Origin: Ooceraea biroi
Taxonomy: Eukaryota; Arthropoda; Insecta; Hymenoptera; Formicidae
DNA: 64,000 nucleotides
NCBI RefSeq assembly: GCF_003672135.1
Contig: NC_039517.1
Location: 6,231,475-6,295,474, forward strand
Direction of reading: 5' to 3'
Below the pieces are notes generated by a model that saw nothing but the letters and a program-made list of their open reading frames with translations, did no database searches and was not told the DNA's origin. How positions within the stretch are numbered: position 1 is the stretch's first letter; every line of letters starts with the position of its first letter. Positions 10,730 through 22,535 of the stretch are shown here, piece by piece. Made by a program: the position numbers and the translations under genes.

Positions 10730-11420
10730 AATCATAAAACATAAAAAAAGAAAGAATATATAACTTCGTTGTCGGCTTTTTTGGCAATTTGCTTTCGCGA
10801 GCGTTTACCGGAAAGGCGCCTCCGACGCGAAATAGTTCGCGACGTCCGGTGCGAGTGACGCGATTCCGCCGTGTTTCGGGCCGCCCTCGCCGCCGCGGCA
10901 CGGACGCGACGTAACTGACGCGCCGGTCTGGCAACGTCGCGGACGGCATAGATTCCGCTCCGCAACCGCAACCGCACGTTTGCCGGGCCGCCATGATATC
11001 AAAGCAGTGCTGGCCGTGCAACGGTTTCTCCGCAGTGACGCGCAAGCCGCTGCCGACGACGCGACGTGACGGACGTCGGGCACACGGCTGGCCATCCGCG
11101 GCAGTTCCGTTGCCGATTTCGCGTACGCCGATCTCACCGGGGATCGCCAGTGTGATAGAAGAACCGCTTTTTTCGCGAGCGGGTCGATCACCGCCGCGAT
11201 TCGTCTGCGCGAATTCCTCGGAGAAGGAACCTCGACCGGAAGGTCCTATCCTTCCACCGAGACTCGTCAACGCTCTCGAGTTTGTCTCGATTCATTCCCG
11301 CTGCTCGATCTCGCGAAGTCACGAGGCGGTCGCAAAGTAGAATCGAATTCTGTTCCGCCGCGAAGTACGGAATCGAAGATCGGCGAAAGCGAGCGAGCGA
11401 GTTGGGGCGTATCGAACGTT
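10730..11420. other. GC-rich region upstream of the MADF gene
   Basis: Overlapping GC-rich frames on both strands have no domain signature. Its position directly before the MADF start codon suggests promoter and 5' UTR. No TATA box is evident. Confidence 0.4.
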
Positions 11421-11422
11421 TT

Positions 11423-12672
11423 ATGAGGATGTTCGATACCGAGAAATTTATCGAGGAGATTGAGAGACGGCCGGCGATCTACGACGTGAATCGCGGCGAG
11501 TACAACGACCGTAACGCCAAGATGACCGCGTGGGACGAGGTCTGCCAGGTGATGGTACCGAATTGGGCGCGCTTGACGGACGAGGAGAGAAACGTGGAAG
11601 GTATATAGCACGCCGTCGCCGCCATTGTCGCCGCTGCGATTTATCGATCCGGATTCCGCCGCGAGCCGTTGCGCGGAGCGCGCCAAAGTCCGGAAATTTA
11701 GAATTCGCGTGGATCGATACGCTCCGCGCGCGCCCGAGCGATTCGAAACGGTTTTATCCTGGTCTTTACGATGCAACGCAATTGAATCGGTCTTCATGAG
11801 TGGAGAAGGTCGGAGTGTCCTCGAAGTGGCGCACTCGAAACTGATGTTCTTCTTACACTCGTTTCTTGTCGCATCACATTTATGATTATGATTTTGTTAT
11901 GGTTCCTGTTTTTGTTATAACAGAAATTAATAGAAAGCGAAAGAAGAAATTATTTCGAAAAAATCTGTTTAGGTTCATTTGTAGTAGAAACAACATTTGC
12001 CATTGTATACGTTATAATTGCCGTTATTTCTAGAGAAAAATTTGCGCGGGAAATGGAGGAACATACGGGACTACTTCATGAAAGAACTGAAGCTTCAAAA
12101 GACGCCCGGACCCACTGGACGCAAGCGGAAGAAATATATGTACTTCGACCGCTTGTTATTCCTGATGCCGACGGTGGAAAATAAAAGGTATCGTTGAATA
12201 CTGAAATTAAAAACAATTATGTTAAATGTTTTAAGTATACAGTTCAATTTTCAATCTAAATCCAATATTTTCCTTCAGGGGTTCCGCGACGATTAATCCT
12301 TGCAAGTCGGAAGAGAGCGAGGGTGAAGTGGACAATCCCGTGTTCGAGGACTACGATGTATCTCTTACCCATAGCGGTCCCGTAAATAGCAACAAGGATT
12401 ACTACCAAACGAGCACTCCCTCTTACAAAGTCTATCCGCGTTACTCGAAACAGCTCTGCGAGACGTCCTTCCCCTTCGACAATGAGATACACGACATTCT
12501 GTCCTCGCACAGCAGCCAGCGCGTCACTGTCGACGAGGACGACTACGATAAAATGTTCCTCTTGTCGCTGTTACCGATCATCAGACAAGTACCGGAGCAG
12601 AAGAAGCTGGAAGTGAGGATACAGATGCAGCAGGTCCTGGCGATGGCACTCCGCTCGTCCGAAGACATTTGA
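11423..12672 (+). CDS. MADF-BESS domain transcription regulator, three exons, complete
   Basis: The exons are 11423-11600, 12034-12187 and 12279-12672, all with GT/AG borders and compatible phases (1, 2), giving 241 residues. The MADF domain (Myb/SANT-like, as in Adf-1) spans roughly residues 3-110: MFDTEKFIEEIERRPAIYD, then WDEVCQVMVPNWARLTDEE, then GKWRNIRDYFMKELKLQK and KKYMYFDRLLFL, with the expected spaced aromatic residues. A variable acidic/Ser-rich linker follows. A BESS motif lies near residues 198-236 (DYDKMFLLSLLPIIRQVPEQ, then KKLEVRIQMQQVLAMAL). MADF domains usually bind DNA and BESS motifs mediate protein contact, so a nuclear role in transcription or chromatin is likely. The start could be 11423 or the ATG at 11429. 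An in-frame ATG at 11282 exists but its extension is not family-like. Confidence 0.9.
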
Positions 12673-13018
12673 GTCGTTTCACGCACATTTATGCTAAGAT
12701 TTCTGCGGGAGTAGATCTTGCAGTGGCTTATTTGCGTTATTTTCGTCCGTCCCGTTTCAATTTCATCGAATTATTTCGTAAAATATACAGGGTGTCCCGG
12801 GTTTTAACCGACAAACTGCGGGAGCATATTCTACTAGTGGAAATAAGAAAAAATTCTTATATCGAGTTTGCTTAGAAATGCTTTATTACAAAGTTATAAA
12901 CCAATATTGAAAAGGAATATGAGATAAGTAACAACGGAACATAGTGTAGAATTTGCAAGGTCGAAGATGTTTATGTTACGTGTATTCACATGTATTCATG
13001 TTCACTATTACTATCAGA

Positions 13019-13283
13019 ATGCCACAAGTGTTTTCAAATGAGGAATACACTGATATTCGTTTCGTGTACGGATTCTGTGCCGGAAATGCACGAGCTGCCG
13101 TACGAGAGTATCGACGTAGATTTCCTAACAGGAGAGTACCAGATAGATTTAAAGCAACGAATTACTAATTCAGTTACTGAGATGCAACCAAATTTTCAGG
13201 AATGTACTGTAACAAATTCTGTACTACGTCGATGTCTAGCTTGTATCGATGTGCAAGGACAACATTTTGAAATGTGTCACTAA
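13019..13283 (+). pseudogene. Internally deleted DUF4817 transposase relic (copy 2)
   Basis: The frame from 13019 has FSNEEYTDIRFVYGFCAGNA and RRRFPNRRVPDR, and is cut off right after VPDR as in copy 1. A separate frame to 13283 carries the transposase C-terminus (LRRCLACIDVQGQHFEM). The deletion point is the same in both copies, so they descend from one deleted ancestor. Confidence 0.7.
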
Positions 13284-13370
13284 ATCATTGCGTAGATAAT
13301 TTTTATTTTTGTGAAAAAATCCGTTGTTACTTGTCTCATATTTCTTTTCAATATTGGTTTATAACTTTGT

Positions 13371-13376
13371 AATAAA
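13371..13376 (+). promoter_or_regulatory. Candidate poly(A) signal for the MADF gene, inside the MITE
   Basis: This AATAAA lies in the right inverted repeat of the MITE. It is the first canonical plus-strand AATAAA that I see after the MADF stop codon at 12672. If used, the transposon supplies the 3' end of the host transcript, with a hairpin in the 3' UTR. Confidence 0.35.
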
Positions 13377-13474
13377 GCATTTCTAAGCAAACTCGACATA
13401 AGAATTTTTTCTTATTTCCACTAGTAGAATATGCTCCCGCAGTTTGTCGGTTAAAACCCGGGACACCCTGTATA

Positions 13475-14480
13475 TAGAATATTTTCTTCTGTAAAAACTG
13501 ACCGAGAAATCTAATTGTATCGAAATGAAGATCAAATGATCGTTTCTCTTATACAAATGTAGAGTCAAGATAACGTTCAACAAAGTACTTTGATGTATGC
13601 AAACCATTAACGTAAGCTTCGATATTATAGATATAATATCATGCAAACTTTAAAATATGCGACTCACTGAGAACATACAATTTACATGTAAATACTCTGT
13701 CGTTAAGATGTAATGAATATTCTACAGTAATAAATAAATTTTGTACTATTTATATAAGCATAAACATAAGTGTTGCATCTGTGATGTTAAGTTCTTCTTA
13801 ACAATCGAAGAGAAAAAAAGTATATATAAAACGATTCAATTAAAACGTGCGATATTGCGAATAATAGCATCAAAATTAATGAAAAAGATATGGAAAATTC
13901 CCACTTATTCTCTTTTGATTTGATAATTGCAATATGCATCGTATTGTAATTGTCAATCATTAATAGTTTTTCATAATAGAGTTATCTTCAAATTTGTCAC
14001 CTTCACTTGTCAGGTTTATCTACAGCTCTTTTTTATCTGCGCTCTATTACCATGTGTCACTTCAATATTACCGATTTTAGATACATGATGGTTGGGATAA
14101 TATTTATTTCTGCAAAACAATGAATTTATTGCAATATATAATGAGATAATAATCAGATATTTATTACGAATTTTACTTTTAAAATTCCAAATTTAAATTT
14201 AAATTAAACTTTTAAATTTATTGGAATCTGTGATGAGATTTCGTATTTGATTAGAATATATGACACAAATCTAGTATGATTTGGAAATGAATAAAAATAT
14301 ACAATTTAAAACGTTGATATGTAAATTATTATAAACTTTTGTGATTATCGGAATTGTATTTGGACAAGTAGGTAACATCAATTCGATTGCGCACCGACTT
14401 TACCAGGTGAGACAAACTTATCGACTCAGAAGTTGGCAGAAAATTACTTTTTCGAATTTGCATTCGTCTCTACTGAAGAT
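13475..14480. other. AT-rich intergenic region between two 3' gene ends
   Basis: No domain-bearing frame is seen. It separates the convergent 3' ends of the MADF gene (+) and RIBC2 (-) and probably holds both 3' UTR/termination regions. Confidence 0.5.
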
Positions 14481-14489
14481 GCGCTGCAT

Positions 14490-17400
14490 TCAACGTGTTC
14501 CTTTGTTAAATTGTTCGTAGAAGGCTGCGGTTGGCTCATTCTTGTAAAGGACACGCTTCAGGTATTCTTGATGCGATTTCTGTTGTTCGGCGAGTCGCAA
14601 GTTCTCCTCCGCAATTTTCTTGTTAACCTCCCTGAGAAATATAATATACTTATTAATATTAGTCTTCAAAGGTTATAAATCTGTGCGCAAAGACGTGCTT
14701 CAATTAACGGAGAGCAGTAATTAGTTTTGTAAATCTCGATAAAACAAGAACATGTGACTCGTCGCTTTAGCTTTATAATTTTCACGAATATAGATTTAAT
14801 AAATGATGTTTCTTAGAATATCATCGAATGCTCTATTATATCGAAAAGTATATTTGGATATACTTTCGATAATCAGAAACATTATAGATACAAAGAAAGT
14901 GCTAGTGAGAAAATTGTAAATTATATCTTACGACTTTCTCTGATTTAATTCGAGCTCGTACGAATATGCGTCTCGAAGATGCGAACTCGTCAAGCGATCC
15001 CAATCCTCATTCATGCGCTTCTCTTCCATCTTCATTTTCTAGAATGAAGAAAATTGAGAATCTTAGAAATCACTTGCGCAATCCAATTATCAGAACGATG
15101 CCAGATGCTCGAAATGCACTCTGTTAAATCAAAAGCACTTGTTCTGGATACCACACTAATGATATACGTGTCGTCATCGACCCGGTATTTAGTGACGTCA
15201 CACATTATGCCTCCGGTTGTCTACGCGCAGAGCTATTGTGAAACTTCGATCAAATGGTTTTTGCAAGGTTTCGACTTAATGGAGTCTTACATTACAATTT
15301 GCATTCAAGAACGGAATTATTTGTCGCAACAGACGGTAATTTTGCAACAGTAACAAACAACGCCGCAAAATTAAATTTCCATTAGTCGCACTAACTCGAA
15401 TCTGTTCCATTTGCTCCAACTGGCCATCCCTGAAGACTCTCAATTCATCTGCAGTCATGCCTTTGTACCGTGATACCAGCGGCTTGTGGGGACCATAAAC
15501 GCTCTCAGCCTGCTCCCTGGCCTCGGTGAGGAAGTCGCCAGTCACGTGATTATAGATTTCCGCTTTCTTGTCCTCCTCGTCTTGAACGGCTTCGCGGTGA
15601 CGGCGATGCTGTTGCTCGGCGGCCTGCAACCCAGCGAAAATCAATTCCGCGATTCCGCGAACCGGCCTAATGACGAGAGAAAAGGACGCGCGGGCGCGAA
15701 CGAGGAAACGGGATTAATAATGTTGCTCGGAGCACGACGGGACGACGGAAGGAAGGAAAGGTTGACGATGCTCCGCCGCGGTTATCGGGGCAAATTGTCG
15801 CGGCACTTTGAACGATGATGTCACGAGGTTTATTCATCGACCGCGAGAGAATCGCGTAGGCGACTTTTATATCCCGCGACCAGACAAACCGTACGCAAAC
15901 CACCACACATGAAGGCCCGCAATACCTTTTTCTACGTATTTATCGATCACATAAGCACACTTTTCTGTCTTCTTCTCTTTCGACAGAAAAGTTTACCGCT
16001 TTGCCAACGTTTAGAAAATCCGGACGTGTAAATTATGAATTTCTTTTCTGAAATTTCCAGACGCTCTGTGCGAAACCTTCAAATTGAATTTTTATTTTAG
16101 GATCTCTACTATTCATTTGTGTTATCTGATAGATTTTTTTACTGCGATATAAATCTGGGTCTTTCCCCGCAGTCTGGCTGATACGTAGATTAGATTGGAA
16201 TTTCTCGGTCCGACATAGAAAAAGGAAAGGACTGACCATAACGTAAATCGAGAACCAAAGTGAGAGTGGAGAGCAAACAGAGCAGGCGAAACGCGTATTC
16301 TAATGTGTCAACATTAACGTGTCGCATGCAATAATCGATCACTTCATCCGTGACGCAAGTGGACAAATATCCAAATATTAAATGCATTCTTATCCTCGAT
16401 CCCCGATCGACGGGCTTAGCCCGCGATACTTTCGACGCAGCTCTAGCCAGCTGCGAAAATGTTGCTCCATCTTATTCATCTCAGATCTAGCGTCCGCCTG
16501 ACCTCTATTTCTCCTCGAGGAAGACCAGGTCGGTGTCCAGAGGAATCCGCTTTTTGCCGGTGGGAGGCACGAAAGCAAAAACGACGAAACTCTTCTCGAC
16601 AGGCTCACAAAAGCGATCTGCGAGGTGGCCCCGAACAGCTACCGCGGCAGCTACGTGTCGGTCTGAAGGAATCATTTTGAAGACTGCAAGCGGTCGAGTC
16701 CCTTAATTAATCAGGGAGAATAACTTTCTTGGAACCAGGTCTCATCTTCCTTCCCGTTTCTTTTTTTGCGTCGGATCGCGGTATACACGTGCATATCGAT
16801 CGAAGGAGATCAAAGAGAGACGGATGCATCCCGTACCAGAGCGCGATTGAATCTCGCCGTGGCTTCGTTCAACCTTCGCCGGCATTCTTCCTCCATCCGC
16901 GCCAGCACGATCGCGCGCTTGTCCCTGGAGAGGACGACTTCCTCATGGGCTCTCTCGGCGTCTCGTCGCGCCTCCTCATTGGCCTCGCGCTCCTCCGTTT
17001 GCCTCAGAATCCACCAACGCATCTGCCTCTTCTGCAGTCTCAGCCGCTCCCGCAGATCGCGATCCTCGCCCTCGAACCTGCGCAGCCGTAATATCTCAAC
17101 GTTCCGCCTTTCTTCTGCAACGTTACGCTCATTACCATTGCGCCAGGGTGAGCAGGCTGTGCAAGAGGCTAAATTATCGTCTACGCCAGGATTTTTGCAA
17201 CGGACGTGGGACCCGACCGGGAGTACCGAGAAGACACTCGCGCGCTACATGCATTACAGTCGCGAATCAAAGATTGCGGGAACGAGTTTCCTTTTTCCGT
17301 TCTCTCCCTTTCCCTTTCCCTCCCCTGGAGAGAGATTCGGTATTGTAATATCAAGAGAATCTTAACGAGGACTGACGAGTCTGCTGGATACAGGGAAACG

Positions 17401-18494
17401 AACGCTGGCGCGTTTCATAAGCGCGAACCGCGCGCATTCCTCCACCTTCTCGGAACAGATCCAAGATGAAGCTTTTCCGGGACTTTATTCCCGATTGGCC
17501 GCACACATTGTTGGCGATATTAATCGTTGTTTGATCGTTTACGCACTTCTGAGCGGACGCCAGTCCCAAGCTCGGGTCATCGTCGTCGACTCGCGGTGGG
17601 AGCGATTTCCTTAGTGCCTCGGGGTCGTACAGGTCGTAATCCCGACGGTCCTCCGCTCGCTGATGCACTCGTCGAAAGGACTCGATCTCCTTGTTTAGCC
17701 TTCGCCTTTCCTAAAACAAGAAGAGCGTTTGTTATCCTCGTTGGTCGACGTCTTATTGGTCGCGACGGTCAACACGTGACTCTGAAATCGAATGTACCAG
17801 CTGCACCGAGCAAACATTCCCGCGTAATTATCGGCATTGACGGCACTCGATTACCTCCTCTTGCTGCCTCTCCAAGTGCACGGCGAGCTCGCTGCTGCGA
17901 ATGAGAGCCTCGTCTAATTGACATTCTTTCGCCAGTTCCCACTCGTGCTGCCGCTTCTTCTCCTCGACTTGCTTATCCAAGAATGCCTTGTCTATCTGTA
18001 AATGTCAGGGAAACAATCGCGCGAATCGTGCCGTGCTGAAGTGCGGGAAATATCCCAGATGTCAGACTGGTTCACCGTCCTCCACGCTGAATGAGGTATT
18101 TACGGAATTCGCGAGTTGCATGCAAGAAAATAATCAAGTGTACAAAGTGAAATCAACTTGGTCGAATCGGGAATCGATTGATGAGAATCCGACGGTAAAC
18201 TTTAAATCATGACAAATTTTGCAACGAGTTGATTCTTAAGAAGAATGCAGATCGACGATTTTAGACTAAAATGCACATTTGCCATTAAAATAAAATATGA
18301 GAGTTCAACGAATGGCGTTAATGACGGATTCAAAGGCAAGGAAACGAGTGGACTTTAATTCTTACCCCAAACTTCCTCACACGGGGGTTGAAGATGCGCA
18401 GTTTCCTCGCTTCATCGAGCTGTCGCTTGCGTTCTATGGTCGCAGCGATCTTGATGTCCTCCGGGGTGGCGCGTTGTTGAAATTTCAGCATCAT
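14490..18494 (-). CDS. RIBC2: RIB43A-like with coiled-coils protein, seven exons, complete
   Basis: The exons on the minus strand are 18494-18366, 17995-17855, 17710-17547, 17077-16837, 15623-15396, 15038-14932 and 14631-14490. All have GT/AG borders and consistent phases, giving 383 residues, the normal family length. Diagnostic pieces appear in order: ERKRQLDEARKLRIFNPRVR at the N-terminus; QVEEKKRQHEWE; DRRDYDLYDPEALRKSLPPR then VDDDDPSLGLASAQKFEGED; the coiled coil LARMEEECRRRLNEATARFN; GDFLTEAREQAESVYGPHKP then LVSRYKGMTADELR; and the C-terminal EYLKRVLYKNEPTAAFYEQF. RIB43A proteins are microtubule inner proteins of axonemal doublets, binding the ribbon protofilaments of the A-tubule. 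In an insect this means sperm flagella and sensory cilia, with expected expression in testis and chordotonal neurons. The MM start was chosen because the family signature follows within a few residues. Confidence 0.95.
16505..16675. other. Overlapping opposite open frames inside RIBC2 intron 4
   Basis: Within the 1.2-kb fourth intron, the minus strand has a 56-codon frame (ATG at 16675, stop at 16505) containing FVVFAFVPPTGKKRIPLDTD. The plus strand has an acceptor-like site followed by a 48-codon frame (16520-16666) that ends KAICEVAPNSYRGSYVSV. Neither matches a family I recognise, and they cannot both be strongly constrained. Either could be the last exon of a nested gene, or both may be chance. 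Confidence 0.2.
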
Positions 18495-18869
18495 GGATAT
18501 TTTTTAAGTCCGGAAAGCGCAAACTTTTTACCATACCAGCCTTCCCGCACGACTAAGCAGAGGGAACAGGGAACATTTCGGGGCTGGCTAGCGTCAAAGT
18601 TGAGGTTGAATCGACACTCGTTACCATGGAGAGTTTGCTTTCCATTAGAAGTCGCGCGTAGCGACAGAGTTTTTCCACCTGAGCACTCATCGTGCAATTA
18701 ACACGCAAATAACACTCGGGATTATTTTATACGCGGTAACAGGTTTATGACGGCATATCGTGACAGTTATCTCTACTTCTCGGCAACAAGTATCTCTGTT
18801 TCTCGCTTGATACTGTACGGAGGAAGCGTACCTCAACCTTCATCAAGCGTGATCGGCATAAAATAGAAA

Positions 18870-19233
18870 TCAACAATCACTCTCGAGCAGCAATTGCGGA
18901 CAGGTCCGCACAATTTGCTGCCTTTCTCGCCATCCGCGTTGTAAACGTTGCAGGATCGATAGAGCAGGTGCGTCGATGGCACTCTGAAGGAGCAACTCAA
19001 AATCATGAATAACGCGTTCATGCATTATCTCTTCTCTGAATGCCGGAAGCTGCGCATCGGTGAAGCACTTATAACGTTTCCCAAAAAGACGCTTGTACAG
19101 GCAAATGTGTTTGGTGCTCGTAACTCGATCTATTAATTCCTCCGCTAGATAAACGTTCCTTTTTCACGGCTTTCTTGGAGCCTCTTTTACGCGCGGTAAT
19201 TATGGTTTTACGATCAATACACTGCGTTACCAT
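18870..19233 (-). pseudogene. Unrecognised small coding stretch with one apparent frameshift
   Basis: The ATG at 19233 opens a basic N-terminus (MVTQCIDRKTIITARKRGSK then KAVKKERLSS). Shifting frame near 19160 gives 97 open codons down to the stop at 18870, reading AEELIDRVTSTKHICLYKRL, FGKRYKCFTDAQLPAFREEI, HDFELLLQSAIDAPALSILQ and then RLQRGWRERQQ, which resembles an IQ-type motif. The composition is clearly protein-like, but I recognise no family. It could be a frameshifted pseudogene, a gene with a small unseen intron, or a real gene with a sequencing error. It lies about 380 bp upstream of RIBC2 on the same strand; nothing links the two functionally. Confidence 0.35.
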
Positions 19234-19239
19234 TGTGCG

Positions 19240-21264
19240 AGCTCTGTTGATGCTTGACTTGGGTCACGTGATCGTCTATCTGTCAAAAATAAAAACGCAC
19301 GCCGCGTTGATAATTGTTCAGCTGTTTAGAGTGACATCCATACGAGTGTATCACGCGGAGAGCAGCTGCCGATGGCATAAACATGTGTGTTGCATTATCT
19401 GTTGATTTGGTGAAATTCAGTCTGCTCTACCATCACGCGAGCGCGCGCGCGCGCGCAGAAAGCCAGTTTGTCGTGATACTGCCGCGGCAATATGATAATG
19501 AGGAAATGCGGGAAAATAGGAGTCGATTGAATATTTTAATTGGGTTAGTCGCATCTCATTCGCCCGATAAAATGCTCGGGCCCCTCGTAAGCTGCGAGCG
19601 TAACCCGCAGGGTCGCACTAAGATATGACTTAAGTGGGCAATGGTTATCCGCTTAGAAATGTCAAAGTGACGGAGACATGATATCATTCTTATTTTGGTT
19701 AACGATTACGAAAGTGAGAAAGAAAGCCGCTCAAATACCGGATTAAACTCTGATTAAATTACGGCGGATTCCGGAGCGCGAAGAATACTTTAATCACGGA
19801 ATACCATCCTACGTACTTCATGTAACTATATGTAATCCGGTTGGATACTCTGTATAATGGAAAAGTTCTTCAAACTTCTACTCTACAAAAACGCTTGGTT
19901 ACTCAAATAATTAGCTAGAAATGTGTACAACACACGTACTTGATTAATAATTTTAATACAACCGCTGTTTCATAATTTTATTTATTTAATCATTTTTAAT
20001 GTTTTTGATTTTCTTTCTATTCTCCAAAAGAGTAAAATTTGTTAAACAGCCTGTCATGATTTGGTATCAGCAACATTTATTCTTTTGCATTTCAGCTGCA
20101 TCCTCAAGCATCATCTGAGCAGAAAAAAATGCGAGTCGCAGTCCCGAGTTAGCCAGTCACGTGTCTTTCATTACCGCCTAATTAATTCCGGCGCGAACGC
20201 AGTGCACGTATCTCGTTTGCGAAATCGATTACTCGTGTTTGCATTACAATGTAAGTACCGTGAAAACGGCGTTGCAATTTTAATCACGCAAAAACGCGAT
20301 ACGATCGATAAGTATATTTATCCGTGGCCCGAATGGTGGCTGTGTGGCTTCTAAGCCACGTCCACGAGATGAGAGAGCGCATCTTCGTTCTAGAGATCGG
20401 TGGGGTTGCAGCGCGTTATCGGGGGCACCGCTGCCACGTGCCCCAAAAACTCACTGACAAACAGATACCCAGGGATTTCCGATAAGAGGCGACGCGCCTC
20501 GCAGATCTCGGCAATTTGCGCCGCAAGTCTACCCGCGATATCGCAAAGTGCGTTTCGTCCCAGAGAAGATGTGCCCGCAGCACAACGAGACTCTCAGGCG
20601 CCTGCGTGGCCGGGTGACGTCATTGGTGAACCGGGCAGCTCGTCGTCCACCAGACACTCAGTCTCGCCTCGGCACTCGAGGAGATTGTATGACTTGCTTT
20701 CCAACACCGTTCCACCGATCGACCGTCACAGAAGCCGACGTTTGCGTGAATTGAGGTTGCCGAAATCGATCTTTATCACGAGGCACCTCATCAGCAGAGG
20801 AATCTGGAAGGCACGCGAGCACCGCCAAGTTGAACGTTGCCAGGTCGTTCACCCGCGGTAACGCAACTCCGCTGCGCTTACGCAAGACTCAGCCGTGGGA
20901 CCGATCGGACGCGGTGCGAGAAAACGGTGCACGAACGCTGAAGACGACGTCCGGAACGATCTCCTCGACAGAGGATCTTTTTCGTGAACTGATTCGGGAC
21001 AGTCATCGATCGACAGTCAACCATCGGGGTCTGCAAGTCGCGATATCGCGACGCCGCGCTTCGTCGTCGAGTGGTGATAGACACGTGTGACCAAGCGAAG
21101 GGACTACGACCAAATCACCCCCGTGTGTTTTGCGGGGATGCGCGCCGTGACTCCTCCCTGAGTCCTAGCCGGAAGTCAGTCCCATGTGGCTGCTGGCACC
21201 GTCGTGCGCTCGCGACTGATCGATTGGCTCTTACTATGAACCTAGTTGCGATTACTATGAGAGG
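19240..21264. other. Intergenic region and probable 5' region of the aminotransferase-like gene
   Basis: A (GC)9 run lies at 19439-19456. From about 20380 the DNA becomes GC-rich up to the start codon at 21265, as for a promoter with 5' UTR. The overlapping frames at 20400-21090 on both strands have no recognisable domain. Confidence 0.4.
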
Positions 21265-21694
21265 ATGAGCTGCTCGGTGAAGATCTCGTGCGGCAAGAGC
21301 TGGAGCGGCTCGCAGCGCAGGATCAACTCCCTGGCGGAGGAGGTAAGCGCGTGTGCTTCCAATGCCGTGGCCACCAATTGCGCCTGTCTGCAGCAGGCTG
21401 TCCAGCAGCCGACCGCGGCTGCATCCGCGTCGAGCACCGCGACAACCACGACGAGTACCACCGCTACCACCACGGTCGCCGTAGCCGTCAGCAACCCCGC
21501 GATCACCACCGCCATCAGCACCGTCTCTACGATCGCCGCGACCGCCGCGGGTAACCAGAGGGTGGTTCCACCACGCCCCATCAAGTCGATCGCCGCGAAG
21601 AAAGGGGAGGATACGACGAAGCTGCTGAAGTACATCGACGATAACGTCATCGGCAAGAACGGCACGTTCTTCGGACCATTCGGCCGCAGGAAAG
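21265..21694 (+). CDS. Aminotransferase class V-like protein, first coding exon
   Basis: The ATG at 21265 starts 143 codons that end at AAAG|GTCAGTG. Residues about 1-50 include several cysteines (MSCSVKISCGKS, CACLQQAVQQ). Residues about 50-95 are an Ala/Thr/Val-rich low-complexity stretch. The last part, TKLLKYIDDNVIGKNGTFFG then PFGRRK, matches the start of the domain in a family of invertebrate PLP-dependent aminotransferase class V (cysteine desulfurase-like) proteins, where it is followed by VVYxDYTASGRSL. The phase-1 donor fits that continuation. The PLP lysine and the rest of the enzyme are in exons I could not find, so the substrate is unknown. The N-terminal low-complexity region is unlikely to be catalytic. 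If the gene is intact, its next intron is very long or leaves the window. Confidence 0.65.
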
Positions 21695-21699
21695 GTCAG

Positions 21700-22530
21700 T
21701 GATCAATATAGTAGTCGGACCTCGCCACCCTCCTTTGCGTTCCACCCCTCCCTGGCCCCGCGTGCATGCCAATCGAACGAAGAAGTGAGCCCAGTCCTGC
21801 TCCACCAGCTAATTAGAATCACCAGACTGGCCGTACGTGTCTATTATTTCCCGTTTCCTGTGCTGTCTCATTGTTTGACGAAGCGGAGCTTTGTCCTGTT
21901 GGCGCATCATCGGAAAACTTTGAATGCGATGATTAATACTTGAAACGAAACACTGTTAAAAAATGAGAGAGAGAGAGATTCCTTGCGGCTTGACCCAGAT
22001 TAAAGTTATTCGTTACAACGCACACTCTTATTTAACTAGCAGATTGATTAGCGCTATGAAAATAATTGTGCGAAACAAATGTTTACGTCGCGTCAAAATT
22101 TAGCTGAAACTTCAATGTTGGCGTATTTTTCTCGGTTTTAATATTAATTAACGATGCACGTGAGAGGCGTTCGCTTTACGAGTTATCGAAACGTAAGCTT
22201 TTGCACGTTCGATTGGGACACCCTCCAAGTGCCGTTGGCGTGTACCTTCCGTAATTCGATACTACCTTGTAGCAGCACCGAAACCCCTGACATGTTGCAA
22301 AGTATCCTCAATTAAGAGCATAAAGCCGTATATTTTTAGGCTCTGATCGATCGCGCGATCATCTTGTTGTTGACTCGCGCGCAATCGGATCGATATCGCC
22401 TCTATCGGCTCTATCGGCATAGCGGCGACCGATCACGTCCCATCGAAATTTCCTCTGCGTTTCCTCAACAAAGTCGCCAATTATTATTCGCCTCGACTCT
22501 TCCGCGTAGCGAACGCGAATAAATTAAACG
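21700..22530. other. Intronic or intergenic DNA, nothing recognised
   Basis: No coding signature or repeat is visible. It follows the splice donor of the aminotransferase-like exon, so it is probably the start of its first coding intron. Confidence 0.5.
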
Positions 22531-22535
22531 TCTAA

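Larger units (their letters stand above)
12788..13470. mobile_element. Non-autonomous DUF4817-type DNA transposon, copy 2
   Basis: This 683-bp element has the same 150-bp terminal inverted repeats (CAGGGTGTCCCGGG) as the copy at 1650-2335 and is flanked by TA. It lies 115 bp after the stop codon of the MADF-BESS gene, so it probably sits in or next to that gene's 3' UTR. Unlike copy 1, its inverted repeat ends at the element border. Confidence 0.85.

Noticed and set aside
9613..10958. Similarity between about 9613-9652 and 10918-10958
   Set aside because: About 40 bp with mismatches and indels; too short to name as a repeat by eye.
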